Shown here: one piece after another, positions 7,146-15,756 of the stretch
Layout of the letters: each line of letters begins with the position of its first letter
Position numbering within the stretch: the first letter of the stretch is position 1
Source: Pseudoteredinibacter isoporae_A
GTDB taxonomy: Bacteria; Pseudomonadota; Gammaproteobacteria; Pseudomonadales; Cellvibrionaceae
Reading direction: 5' to 3'
Length of the DNA stretch: 64,000 nucleotides
NCBI RefSeq assembly: GCF_040372805.1
Contig: NZ_BAABWJ010000004.1
Location: 248,001-312,000 of the forward strand
Notes under the pieces: generated by a model
Database searches by the model: none
What the model saw: the letters and a program-made list of their open reading frames with translations, nothing else
What the model was told of the DNA's origin: nothing
Position numbers and translations under genes: made by a program

Positions 7146-8849
7146 ATGTCTATTCGAGTGAAACTCAGCATTCTGTCAATCTTGGCAATGCTCATACTGC
7201 TCCTCAACCTCTTTGCGTTGAAGTTTGCTGAGAACAAGGAACTGCAACTCGCCGAGGAAGCACAACTCCGTTATCTCTCCTTTCAACTGGCGGATGAATT
7301 TCGCCAAACCTCCCAAGACCTCACTCGTTTGGGCAGAAGCTATGTTGTCACCGGCGAAGATCGATACAAAGATGCCTATTGGGAAATTGTAGACTGGCGC
7401 TCAGGAAAAACGCCAAGGCCTGAAACTGTACATCATGAACTGAAGCCCGGTGAACCTATTGCCCAAACCGAGCTGATGAAATCACTGGGGTTTACCAGAA
7501 CAGAACTGGATCTTCTCGCACGAGCCGGGCAGTTTTCCAATGACTTGATTGCCACTGAAACTCAGGCCATGGATTCCATCGAACAGAACCTCATTGCACA
7601 AGGCCCCTTTCTGGCGGGTGACGGCGAGTCAGTGCGCTCCTTTGCCAGCCGAATTCTATTTGATGACAACTACCACCGTGAAGTCGATAGAATCATGGCA
7701 CCTGTCACAGAATTTTTTGGCGAATTGGATCGCCGTACAACGGAGACATTGGAAAGCAGTAAAGCCGAAGCGCATCTTTGGAGAAATATCTCCAGTGCAT
7801 TCAGTTTTTCTATATGGGCTATTGTCGCTGTCATTCTTTACTTCACCATGCAACATGTGCTCAACCCTTTGAAAAAGGCAGCTCAGGCTATGTCCGACAT
7901 CAGTGAAGGTGAAGGCGATCTGACACAACGTTTGAGCCATCGAGGAAAAAGCGAAATCAGTGATCTTGCCCAAGCCTTCAATGTTTTTGCCAATCATATT
8001 CAGGGTTTGGTTCAAGAATTACACAGCACTTTCGGAGACATCAGTGATTCATCACAGCAGCTGAGTAACACAGCACAGGACACTGACCAAGCCGTTCACC
8101 ACCAACAACAAATGTTGGGAAAACTGCACACCGATATCGATCACCTGGTACCCACCGTGCAAGCCATTGCCAGCGATGCACAATCAGCAGCCACCGATGC
8201 TCAGGAGTCGAATGAAGAAGCCAAACAGGCGATTAATGTGGTGAATACGTCAATCGACGATATTCAACTGCTTTCACAGAACATTCGTGCGGCTGCCGAT
8301 GCCGTATCAGAGCTTGCCACTAATACCAATGAAATAGGGTCTGTCATTGATGTCATTCGCGGTATAGCCGACCAGACCAATTTGCTTGCATTGAACGCGG
8401 CCATTGAATCGGCCCGAGCTGGAGAGCAAGGCAAAGGGTTTGCTGTCGTTGCTGATGAGGTTCGACAGCTTGCGCAGAGAACCCAAGACTCGACTCAAGA
8501 AATTCAATCGATGATTGAAAAACTTCAACACGGTGCACAAAAAGCCGCTGGTTCAATGACTCAAAGTGCAGAACAGGCCATCGCTTCGGCGGAAAACGCA
8601 AACAGTGCGGGGTTATCTCTGGAAAGAATTACAGCGGCCATCAGTGAAATCAGTGGAAAAAACCAAGCCATAGCCAAAGCCAGCGAAGAGCAGAACAACA
8701 CTATTCTCTCCGTTCAAGATTCAGTCGATCATATCCAGCAGCAGCTTGCCAATACCTCAGCAGGCTCCGAAAGAACCACACAGAGTAGTCACAAAACCCA
8801 GGCTTTAACTGAACAAGCCAGCCGGCTGATCAGTCGATTTAAGGTTTAA
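7146..8849 (+). CDS. Methyl-accepting chemotaxis protein
   Basis: 567 residues. TM1 about 9-26, a periplasmic helical sensor of about 185 residues, TM2 about 215-235 (FSIWAIVAVILYF), then a HAMP domain (LNPLKKAAQAMSDISEGEGDLTQRL) and the cytoplasmic coiled-coil signalling domain. The conserved tip reads GIADQTNLLALNAAIESARA followed by GEQGKGFAVVADEVRQLAQRT. The ligand domain has no recognised fold from sequence alone, so the stimulus is unknown. Transcription is likely by FliA from the promoter at 7081-7107, tying it to flagellar expression. Confidence 0.95.
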   Translation: MSIRVKLSILSILAMLILLLNLFALKFAENKELQLAEEAQLRYLSFQLADEFRQTSQDLTRLGRSYVVTGEDRYKDAYWEIVDWRSGKTPRPETVHHELKPGEPIAQTELMKSLGFTRTELDLLARAGQFSNDLIATETQAMDSIEQNLIAQGPFLAGDGESVRSFASRILFDDNYHREVDRIMAPVTEFFGELDRRTTETLESSKAEAHLWRNISSAFSFSIWAIVAVILYFTMQHVLNPLKKAAQAMSDISEGEGDLTQRLSHRGKSEISDLAQAFNVFANHIQGLVQELHSTFGDISDSSQQLSNTAQDTDQAVHHQQQMLGKLHTDIDHLVPTVQAIASDAQSAATDAQESNEEAKQAINVVNTSIDDIQLLSQNIRAAADAVSELATNTNEIGSVIDVIRGIADQTNLLALNAAIESARAGEQGKGFAVVADEVRQLAQRTQDSTQEIQSMIEKLQHGAQKAAGSMTQSAEQAIASAENANSAGLSLERITAAISEISGKNQAIAKASEEQNNTILSVQDSVDHIQQQLANTSAGSERTTQSSHKTQALTEQASRLISRFKV

Positions 8850-8891
8850 ATTGAACGTAACGGGAGAACAAAACAGGACATTCGGAAGCAG

Positions 8892-9145
8892 AGTATTTAG
8901 GTGAAGGTACTTACAAGGAGCAGTTCACGCAAGGATTCATAGGAAAGTCAGGGAAAGACGAGGAGCAAGGAATACAGGGAACGTTACGTAGGCGACAGGA
9001 AGGCCAAAAGGGACGACGGAAAAAGGATTGGATAGCGAAGGACCGCGTCAAGGAGGCGACACGGCAGACACAGGGATACACGACGGAAGAAGTCATGACA
9101 TGGATGTCAAACAAATAGGAAAATAAGTGCCTTCACCTAAGCACT
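8892..9145. repeat. Purine-rich element bounded by inverted copies of a small hairpin
   Basis: The 376-base gap after the chemoreceptor gene (8850-9225) is mostly this element. Its ends are near-perfect inverted repeats: 8897-8913 (TTAGGTGAAGGTACTTA) and 9124-9140 (TAAGTGCCTTCACCTAA) match at 16 of 17 positions. Each copy is itself a hairpin with loop TTTAGGTGAAGG-like; the left stem is AGTA/TACT and the right AGTG/CACT, so the stem base pair changes from A-T to G-C on both sides. The interior (about 210 bases) is strongly purine-rich on the + strand with roughly 20 GGA triplets. No start codon serves the stop-free + frame inside it. It may be a miniature mobile element, a structured RNA, or a terminator region for the gene at 9226-10008. 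Confidence 0.6.
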
Positions 9146-9225
9146 TGAACACATAGACTTCCGCAGGCTTCGCCTGTAGATGTAAACCATAGATTTCGAT
9201 CGTTACGCCCGATGATCACTTCAGA

Positions 9226-10008
9226 TCAGTCACGCACGTGCAATGAAGTCCGACCTGCGAAGGCGCTGACAATCTCAATAAACTCTGGCTGTAAGACGGC
9301 AGCGTTTTGACTGTCGTGATCAGCGCCAGGAATTACAATGACGGGACGAGCCTTTTCCGGCAACTCCAACCTAGTCTTTATCGTATCAAAGTGCTCATCT
9401 ATTTCCTTACTGCCGAAGACTCCCTGAACCGCGACCTGAATGCGTTCAATTTGGGCATCACTGACGGCATCTTCCTTCCAAGCTCGGGCGACCGCCGCCA
9501 GGGCTTTTTCACCATGGGCTTCCATATCTCTCGCCACATCTTGCTGAAAGGCCAGCTCCTCTTCCGAATCACTTGGAAAGCCGCCTGAAACCAGCACCGC
9601 TGTTTGTAGGCGGTGAGGATGCGTCACCAACAATCTGCCTAGGACAAAAGCTCCCATGGAGTATCCCGCCATATGCGCATGCTCAATACCTAGATGGTCG
9701 AGGAGCTTAATAACATCCAAGCCCACTTGCGGCCCATAGGCAGCCGTATTTTCAGGCTTTCCGCTCTTACCGTGTCCGCGACAGTCGAGCGTGATGACAC
9801 GAAATTTGCCTGCAAGCTTTGTGGCGATATCCGTGTCATGCCACATGGAGGAATCCATGGAAAATCCATGAATCAACACCAGAGGCTCGCCCTTCCCTTT
9901 CGAATCACTGTAAAAAATGTCGACACCATTGGAATGAAAATACTCTGCACGCGCGGCAAAACTGAAGACGAGAGAGACTATCACAAAGCATGCTTTCAAC
10001 GATTTCAT
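9226..10008 (-). CDS. Exported alpha/beta hydrolase
   Basis: 260 residues. N-terminal signal peptide (MKSLKACFVIVSLVFSFAARA, cleavage after ARA) and then a compact alpha/beta-hydrolase: oxyanion region LVLIHGFSMDSSMW, CRGHGKSGKP, nucleophile elbow GYSMGA (Ser about 115), and a late GADHD with the probable catalytic His. Size and layout fit esterases or lactonases of the peroxidase-like/3-oxoadipate lactonase group, but the substrate cannot be told. Acts in the periplasm. It is monocistronic: an upstream terminator at 10061-10084 separates it from the acyl-CoA dehydrogenase pair. Confidence 0.85.
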   Translation of the reverse strand: MKSLKACFVIVSLVFSFAARAEYFHSNGVDIFYSDSKGKGEPLVLIHGFSMDSSMWHDTDIATKLAGKFRVITLDCRGHGKSGKPENTAAYGPQVGLDVIKLLDHLGIEHAHMAGYSMGAFVLGRLLVTHPHRLQTAVLVSGGFPSDSEEELAFQQDVARDMEAHGEKALAAVARAWKEDAVSDAQIERIQVAVQGVFGSKEIDEHFDTIKTRLELPEKARPVIVIPGADHDSQNAAVLQPEFIEIVSAFAGRTSLHVRD

Positions 10009-10057
10009 CGTTTTCTCCGAATGTGGAATACGCCATTGGCCAGAAATTGAGTGTACA

Positions 10058-10084
10058 CAAAAAACGGGGCCTAAGCCCCGTTTT
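10058..10084 (-). terminator. Rho-independent terminator of the acyl-CoA dehydrogenase operon
   Basis: Stem AAAACGGGGC / GCCCCGTTTT with a CTAA loop (10061-10084). On the minus strand it is followed by six T in a row, 24 bases after the stop of the gene at 10108. Clear and strong. Confidence 0.88.
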
Positions 10085-10107
10085 CAACATCGAGATTAAC
10101 TCGGTAA

Positions 10108-11241
10108 TTATCCCATCGCTGCGGTGTAGCGCTTCAAGTGATAATCCGAATTACCAAACAGCGCATCAATGATTGTTAGGCGTTTGAAATAGTGACCGAC
10201 ATCCAACTCGTCAGTAACCCCCATGCCACCGTGTAATTGCACGGCCTCCTGACCGACTCGTTTCGCCGCTTGACCAATACGTGCCTTGGCCGCAGACACC
10301 GCCGTGCTGGCATCTTCTGCGCTGGCATCAAATTTCATCGCTGCCATCAATAACATAGACTGAGCCTGCTGACATTCAATGAACATTTCAGCCATGCGGT
10401 GCTGCAAGGCCTGGAAGAAAGACAGAGTAAAACCAAACTGCTTACGGGTTTTACTGTATTCAACCGTCTTGATCAGCAAGGTCTCCATATTGCCCAGAGC
10501 CTCAGCACAGACAGCAATACACGCTCGATCCATTACCCGCTCCAACGCTTCAAACGCAGCGCCCTCTTCTCCAACCAAGGCACTTGCTGGCAAGGATACA
10601 TTGCTCAGTTTGATGTCGGCTCCCGTAAAACCGTCTACGGTTGTGTAACGGGCTCGCTCGAGACCTTCTGTATTTGAAGGCACCGCGAACAAGGACAATC
10701 CGGCCTTGTCATTCTGATCGCCAGAAGTACGCGCCAGCACCAAAATGGTATCGGCATTCCCGCCATTTAACACAGCGATCTTCGCACCATTCAAGACATA
10801 ACCGTCGCCGTTTTTCTCCGCACGACTCAAGCAATTTGCGATATTATAGCGCGCTTGCTTTTCCGCATAAGCCAAAGCCATTTGTTGCTCGCCACCAATA
10901 ATCGACGCCAATAAGCTGTCCTTTTGCGAAGCGGAGGCCAACTCAGATATCGCACCACCAGCGAGTATGCAATTGGCCAGGAAGGGCTCAATCACTAGTC
11001 CTTTACCAAAGGCTTGCATGATCACCATGATATCACTGGCGCTACCACCGTAACCGCCGTCTTCTTCACTGAACCCCATGCCCAACCAACCAAGTTCGGC
11101 AAACATATTCCAGTGCGCTTCGCTGTAACCCAAATCGGAGTTAACCAAATCCCGGCGCGCTTCGAAATCGTAATCGCTGCTGACGAATTTCTCGATGCTG
11201 TCTTTTAACAGCTGTTGTTCTTCGCTTAATGAAAAGTCCAT
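10108..11241 (-). CDS. Acyl-CoA dehydrogenase
   Basis: 377 residues from ATG 11241 (MDFSLSEEQQLLKDSIEKF) with AAGGAGA just upstream; the open frame runs further but that part is not protein-like and overlaps the preceding gene. N-terminal helical, middle beta and C-terminal helical acyl-CoA dehydrogenase domains are evident, with FAD-binding RKQFG (SKTRKQFGFTLSFFQALQHR) and the closing QLHGGMGVTDELDVGHYFKR. The start lies 10 bases after the stop of the companion gene at 11252, so the two probably form a heteromeric enzyme, as in paired dehydrogenases of steroid or cyclic-acid side-chain breakdown. Substrate is inference. Confidence 0.9.
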   Translation of the reverse strand: MDFSLSEEQQLLKDSIEKFVSSDYDFEARRDLVNSDLGYSEAHWNMFAELGWLGMGFSEEDGGYGGSASDIMVIMQAFGKGLVIEPFLANCILAGGAISELASASQKDSLLASIIGGEQQMALAYAEKQARYNIANCLSRAEKNGDGYVLNGAKIAVLNGGNADTILVLARTSGDQNDKAGLSLFAVPSNTEGLERARYTTVDGFTGADIKLSNVSLPASALVGEEGAAFEALERVMDRACIAVCAEALGNMETLLIKTVEYSKTRKQFGFTLSFFQALQHRMAEMFIECQQAQSMLLMAAMKFDASAEDASTAVSAAKARIGQAAKRVGQEAVQLHGGMGVTDELDVGHYFKRLTIIDALFGNSDYHLKRYTAAMG

Positions 11242-11251
11242 GTTCTTCTCC

Positions 11252-12457
11252 TTACAGACCCAACACGGCCTTACAAATAATGCCTTTTTGAATTTCGTTG
11301 GTGCCGCCAAAAATCGACTGTTTACGGTTATTGAAGTAATGAGGGCCCGTATTGGTCTCGAACCAGTCACCGATTCGCTCTCCCTCAAAACCATCATGAT
11401 ATTGGGCACGAGTAAACGGCACAGCATGATAGCCGGCAAGCTCTACAAACAACTCGTCAATGGCCTGCATCACCTCTGTACCCTTAATTTTAAGGATGGA
11501 CGACTCCGGTCCAGGCGCACCTCCGGAAGCAACAGCGGCAAGTGTTCGCAATTCCGTGTACTCCAGCGCAGTCAAATCCAGTTCTACATTGGCCACTTTT
11601 GTGCGGAACAGTTCGTCTTCCCACAGCGCACCTTCACCATCGTGAGCAGGCGTTTCTTTCGCTAGGCTCTTTACACTTTCCAAACGCACTTTGGAATTCT
11701 GTACATTGGCAATACTAGTGCGTTCATGGGTTAGAAGAAGCTTGGCGTAGGTCCAACCTTTGTTTTCTTCACCGATCAGGTTAACCGCTGGAACCCGCAC
11801 ATTGTCAAAGTGAACTTCGTTTACTTCACGCTCTTCGTCTAGAGTTAAAATTGGAGAAACGGTAATACCTGGGCTCGACATATCAATCAGAATAAAGCTG
11901 ATACCCTGCTGCTTCTTTGGTGCATCAGGATCTGTGCGCACCAGACAAAACATCCACTCCGCCCAATGACCTAACGTTGTCCAGGTTTTGGTTCCGTTGA
12001 TGACGTAATCATCACCATCGCGAACGGCGCTGGTTTTCAAGGCAGCCAGATCAGAACCCGCGCCAGGCTCAGAATAACCCTGACACCACCAAACATTGGA
12101 TTCGAGAATATCGGGCAGAAAACGCTTCTTTTGCTCTTCATTACCGTAGGTGTAAATGACCGGAGCGACCATCGTCACACCGAATGGAATCGTACCTAAT
12201 ACATGAGCGCGCGCTTTTTCCTGCTGAACAATGTACTTTTGGGTCGGTGTCCAACCTGTGCCACCATATTCCACCGGCCAGTTTTCAGCTAGCCAACCCT
12301 TGTCGTTCAATATTTTCTGCCAACGAATAAAATCATCTTTCGTCGGGTGGATATTGTTCTTTACTTTTTCCTGAATATCTTTCGGATAGTGCTCCGCAAA
12401 AAACTGGCGCACCTCCTGTTGGAAGTCCAGCTCTTCCTGGGTAAAGTCAATATTCAT
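11252..12457 (-). CDS. Acyl-CoA dehydrogenase, first subunit of the pair
   Basis: 401 residues, start ATG 12457 with GGAG 8 bases upstream. Features: GWLAENWPVEYGGTGW, CQGYSEPGAGSDLAALKTSA (substrate/FAD loop), YVINGTKTWTTLGHWAEWMFCLVRT, and the C-terminal FGGTNEIQKGIICKAVLGL. The WCQGYSEPGAGSDLA loop with tryptophan is characteristic of the branch acting on bulky or long substrates. Transcribed with the second dehydrogenase at 10108-11241 and possibly with the oxidoreductase at 12504-13523 (46-base gap). Confidence 0.9.
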   Translation of the reverse strand: MNIDFTQEELDFQQEVRQFFAEHYPKDIQEKVKNNIHPTKDDFIRWQKILNDKGWLAENWPVEYGGTGWTPTQKYIVQQEKARAHVLGTIPFGVTMVAPVIYTYGNEEQKKRFLPDILESNVWWCQGYSEPGAGSDLAALKTSAVRDGDDYVINGTKTWTTLGHWAEWMFCLVRTDPDAPKKQQGISFILIDMSSPGITVSPILTLDEEREVNEVHFDNVRVPAVNLIGEENKGWTYAKLLLTHERTSIANVQNSKVRLESVKSLAKETPAHDGEGALWEDELFRTKVANVELDLTALEYTELRTLAAVASGGAPGPESSILKIKGTEVMQAIDELFVELAGYHAVPFTRAQYHDGFEGERIGDWFETNTGPHYFNNRKQSIFGGTNEIQKGIICKAVLGL

Positions 12458-12503
12458 GATTCACTCCATGCGTGTTATTTGTCTTTTAATTGCTATTGCG
12501 ACA

Positions 12504-13523
12504 TCAGGTCAGTTTAACAACCTGCTTACCAAAATTTTTGCCTTTGAGCATCCCACGGAAGGCCTCAATGGCATTCTCAATGCCTTCCGCCACAGATTCG
12601 CGATATTGAATGTCACCCGCCTTGATTTTATTGGCCAATAAAGCCGTAGCCTCGCCATGCTGTTCCTGCCATTCTGTTACCAGAAAGAAGCGGTGCTCCG
12701 GTGGCTCTGGCATCGCGCCAAAAACGTGGAAAGGCGTTTCAACCTTTGCAATATCTTCAGAGTTATAGGCCGATACATAACCACAAACCGGCACACGTGA
12801 ACCTTTATTCAAGAGCTTCGCTACCGCACGGGTTACTGCTCCACCGACATTTTCAAAATAAATATCGATACCATTCGGGCAGGCTGCACTCAAATCGGCA
12901 TCCAGATTGTCTGCTTTATAATCCACGCAAGCATCAAAGCCCAGTCCTTCGGTGACGTACCGACACTTCTCTTCGCCACCTGCGACGCCCACCACGCGCA
13001 ACCCCATGGATTTAGCAACCTGACCCACGAGAGAACCCACCGCACCTGAAGCAGCCGACACCACCAAGGTTTCGCCCTCTTTCGGCTTGCCTACTTCGGT
13101 CAAACCAAAGTAGCCGGTGCGTCCAGGCATACCAGCTGCCCCCAGGAAAACCGACAGGGGTAACCCCTTCGCATCCACCTTGTAAATCATCGGTTCATCG
13201 GCTTTAGCAATGTAATGGGTTTGCCATCCGGTATACGCCGTGACCACATCGCCGACTTGATAAGCCTCGGTTTTTGATGCGATCACTTCACCGACCGCCT
13301 CACCTACCATCACTTCACCAATACCCACAGGGTCCATATAACCTTCCATATCGTTCATTCGAGGACGCATATAGGGGTCTAAGGATAAGTATTTGTTTTC
13401 AATGAGGAATTCACCTTCCTGCAACTCGGGCAAGGCGTTTTGCCTGACCTCAAAATCTTCGTCGCGAACCTCGCCATTAGGGCGTTGTTTAAGGGTAATG
13501 GCGGTATTGATGGGCGTGGACAT
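12504..13523 (-). CDS. NADPH-dependent MDR oxidoreductase (CurA / LTB4 12-hydroxydehydrogenase type)
   Basis: 339 residues from ATG 13523 (MSTPINTAITLKQRPNGEVRDEDFEV); GAGG lies upstream, and the open frame further upstream is not protein-like. Landmarks: SLDPYMRPRMND, VVTAYTGWQTHY, LGAAGMPGRTGYFGL, the Rossmann stretch VVSAASGAVGSLVGQVAKSMG, DIYFENVGG, and C-terminal GKNFGKQVVKL. This zinc-free family reduces alpha,beta-unsaturated ketones, aldehydes or acyl groups with NADPH. It heads the operon that continues with the two acyl-CoA dehydrogenases and is divergent from a TetR gene, with a palindrome at 13633-13646 between them. Confidence 0.9.
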   Translation of the reverse strand: MSTPINTAITLKQRPNGEVRDEDFEVRQNALPELQEGEFLIENKYLSLDPYMRPRMNDMEGYMDPVGIGEVMVGEAVGEVIASKTEAYQVGDVVTAYTGWQTHYIAKADEPMIYKVDAKGLPLSVFLGAAGMPGRTGYFGLTEVGKPKEGETLVVSAASGAVGSLVGQVAKSMGLRVVGVAGGEEKCRYVTEGLGFDACVDYKADNLDADLSAACPNGIDIYFENVGGAVTRAVAKLLNKGSRVPVCGYVSAYNSEDIAKVETPFHVFGAMPEPPEHRFFLVTEWQEQHGEATALLANKIKAGDIQYRESVAEGIENAIEAFRGMLKGKNFGKQVVKLT

Positions 13524-13632
13524 ACTGAGCCTCGTTGTGAATGAATTGAAAAATGCTCGCTGCTGTGGCGACCGACTGCAAGGGATTGACCGTTGCGGGC
13601 GCCGCACAAATTGGTTATGGTTCTTAAAAAAG

Positions 13633-13646
13633 AGCGAGCGTTCGCT
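13633..13646. promoter_or_regulatory. Probable TetR operator
   Basis: AGCGAGCGTTCGCT is a 14-bp palindrome apart from one central G/T pair. It sits in the 322-base divergent region between the MDR oxidoreductase start (13523) and the tetR start (13846). Size and symmetry fit a TetR-family dimer site. Binding by the adjacent TetR is inferred. The rest of the divergent region shows no other clear element. Confidence 0.5.
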
Positions 13647-13845
13647 ATTTATCCTAGATAGTGAGGTTTCAGTCAAGACTTGTGAAAACTTTGGTCAAGT
13701 TTCGGCAGCCACGGCGCAGAAACTGTCCTTATTTGCACTTTCAGCCGTATGAGCTGAGGTCGATTCAGGACAAAGAGTGACCCAAAAGAGCCGCATGTAA
13801 CGGCCAATCCAAGGCGCTAGCCCTAATAGAAGAGACACATTGATA

Positions 13846-14625
13846 ATGAGTAACAGCAGCACACAGACCAATTGGCCTCAAGAACAATGCTTTAGTAGCT
13901 TTAAGCATTGCCTTCCGGTCTGTCGTGATTCGGTTTACTGCGAATTTTTCAATGCGTTTCGTGAAGACATTAAGGTGAAACGCGAAAGCGCTGCCATCAA
14001 AAACCTGAAAACCATTTTCGACGCCACCTTCGAACTCGCCAGTAAAGGCGGATTCGATGCGATGAGCCTCCGGGATCTGAGCCAGGCAACCGGCATCAGT
14101 ATGGGCGGCCTGTACAACTATATCCGCAGCAAGGACAAGCTCGCGCAAATGGTCAATGACTTTCTCAGTCAGCGCCTGGCTCCCCTGGCCTATTCACTGA
14201 ATCTCGAAAATGGCAGCCCACGGCAAAGACTGGCGACACGCCTGCGTATCTATATCTATATGGGAAGCTTGTTCCGACCCTGGTATCGCTTCGTGTATAT
14301 GGAATCGAAATCCATGGCTCGACAACAACGCGATCAAGCCAAGCTGTTTGATTTAGTGGATACCGCCAAACTGAAGGAACTGATTGAGGAAGGCATTAGT
14401 GCCGGGGAAATGCAGTGCAGCAATACTGAACTTACTGCTTCCGCCCTGCTTGCCTTGATTCAAGACTGGTATTTGAAATCCTGGAAGTATAAACAGAACG
14501 ATACCAGCACCGATGACTATGCGAACTTTCTTGTGTCCATGACGGACAAGTTACTGGCCAATAATGACCAACACACCGGGAATCAGAGTGGTTACAATGC
14601 CCACTCTGGCAAAAATAACCAATAG
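13846..14625 (+). CDS. TetR/AcrR family regulator with N-terminal extension
   Basis: 259 residues from ATG 13846 (an in-frame TTG at 13840 is less likely). The helix-turn-helix is at about 75-95 (DAMSLRDLSQATGISMGGLYNYIRSKDKL), unusually far in: about 50 residues precede the DNA-binding domain and contain four cysteines (QCF, HCLPVC, YCEFF). The C-terminal part is an all-helical ligand domain. Divergent from the MDR/acyl-CoA dehydrogenase operon, so probably its repressor. The GlxA-type regulator follows after 15 bases. The Cys-rich N-terminus might sense metal or redox, which is speculation. Confidence 0.88.
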   Translation: MSNSSTQTNWPQEQCFSSFKHCLPVCRDSVYCEFFNAFREDIKVKRESAAIKNLKTIFDATFELASKGGFDAMSLRDLSQATGISMGGLYNYIRSKDKLAQMVNDFLSQRLAPLAYSLNLENGSPRQRLATRLRIYIYMGSLFRPWYRFVYMESKSMARQQRDQAKLFDLVDTAKLKELIEEGISAGEMQCSNTELTASALLALIQDWYLKSWKYKQNDTSTDDYANFLVSMTDKLLANNDQHTGNQSGYNAHSGKNNQ

Positions 14626-14640
14626 ACAGCAGAAACAGCC

Positions 14641-15648
14641 ATGCCAAATATTGCTCTGATTGCTTACGACGGTTGCTACACATCAAGCCTCGCCAAAGTG
14701 CAGGACAACCTGCATATCGCCAATGCTTACTGGCGCAAACAACACGGGGATACTGAAGGACAATTCGCCACCAAGGTGCTGTCAGCTGACGGCCAGGGCG
14801 TAACCTCTATCGGTGGACTGAGTTTCAATGTCGATGGGGATTACAGCCTCGCGGACGACTGCCAGGTCATTGTCGTTCCATCGCTCTTTTACGAAGGCGA
14901 ACTGCTCTTTGCTCGCAAACTAAAACAAATGGCTCCTTTGGTCGACTGGCTGAGAGTCCAGCACGGCAAGGGCAAAACCATTATGGGCCACTGCACCAGC
15001 AGCTTTGTGATTGCTGAGACAGGCCTGCTCAACGGCGGCACGGCAACCACCAGCTGGTGGTTGGAGAAAAAATTCCGCCAACGTTACCCGAATATCGAAT
15101 TGAACATCCGTCAGCTTTATGTGGAACACCAGCGCGTAATGACCGGTGCCGCCGCAAATTCCGAACAGCTCATGACGCTGCGTTTAATCGAACGCTTTAT
15201 GGGTAAGAGCATCGCCAATCAGTGTGCCAAGGCCACCCTGCTCAATACCAATGAAGTGGAACAAACGGCTTTCCTGACCCTGGAAAACCAGCTTGAGCAT
15301 AACGACCCACTCGTGAGTAAAGCCCAAGCCTGGTTGCAACGGAATATGAAAGAGCGTTTTTCACTGAATCAGTTGGCCGATGAGCTGGCCGTGAGCACCC
15401 GTACCTTGATTCGCCGATTTAAACAGGTATTGGATGAAACACCCAACCGATACTTGCAGAACCTGCGGATTGATACCGCCAAGCGCATGTTGGAAAACAG
15501 CGGCCTGCCCGTGGAAAGTGTCATGCTGCAAGTCGGCTACACAGATCTCAGCTCCTTCAGCCGATTGTTTCAACGTAAAACCGGATTAACGCCACGGGCG
15601 TACCGTCAGCGCTTTCATAACCAACAACGCTCAGGTACTGACGGTTAA
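14641..15648 (+). CDS. GlxA-type transcriptional regulator (DJ-1/PfpI domain plus AraC HTH)
   Basis: 335 residues. Residues 1-190 form a DJ-1/PfpI-like class I amidotransferase fold with the elbow MGHCTSSFVIAETGLLNGG (Cys about 119), which in this family binds a ligand rather than catalysing. Residues about 225-330 carry two AraC helix-turn-helices (RFSLNQLADELAVSTRTLIRRF and PVESVMLQVGYTDLSSFSRLFQRKTG). Directly behind tetR and in front of the flavoprotein/ferredoxin genes. Members often activate catabolism of small nitrogen or carnitine-like compounds; the ligand here is unknown. Confidence 0.9.
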   Translation: MPNIALIAYDGCYTSSLAKVQDNLHIANAYWRKQHGDTEGQFATKVLSADGQGVTSIGGLSFNVDGDYSLADDCQVIVVPSLFYEGELLFARKLKQMAPLVDWLRVQHGKGKTIMGHCTSSFVIAETGLLNGGTATTSWWLEKKFRQRYPNIELNIRQLYVEHQRVMTGAAANSEQLMTLRLIERFMGKSIANQCAKATLLNTNEVEQTAFLTLENQLEHNDPLVSKAQAWLQRNMKERFSLNQLADELAVSTRTLIRRFKQVLDETPNRYLQNLRIDTAKRMLENSGLPVESVMLQVGYTDLSSFSRLFQRKTGLTPRAYRQRFHNQQRSGTDG

Positions 15649-15756
15649 CACTTTTGCTGGAATTTGTCACTGCCAATGCTCGGTGGCTTAACCTACACTG
15701 TGACTGCCCCGAGCGGGTAGTCACCCTTCCGATTGAGCTAAGGTCCTAAAGAACAT

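Noticed and set aside
8911..9114. 67-codon minus-strand open frame inside the purine-rich block
   Set aside because: Composition simply reflects the C/T-rich strand (many Ser, Pro, Cys, Phe); no start context.
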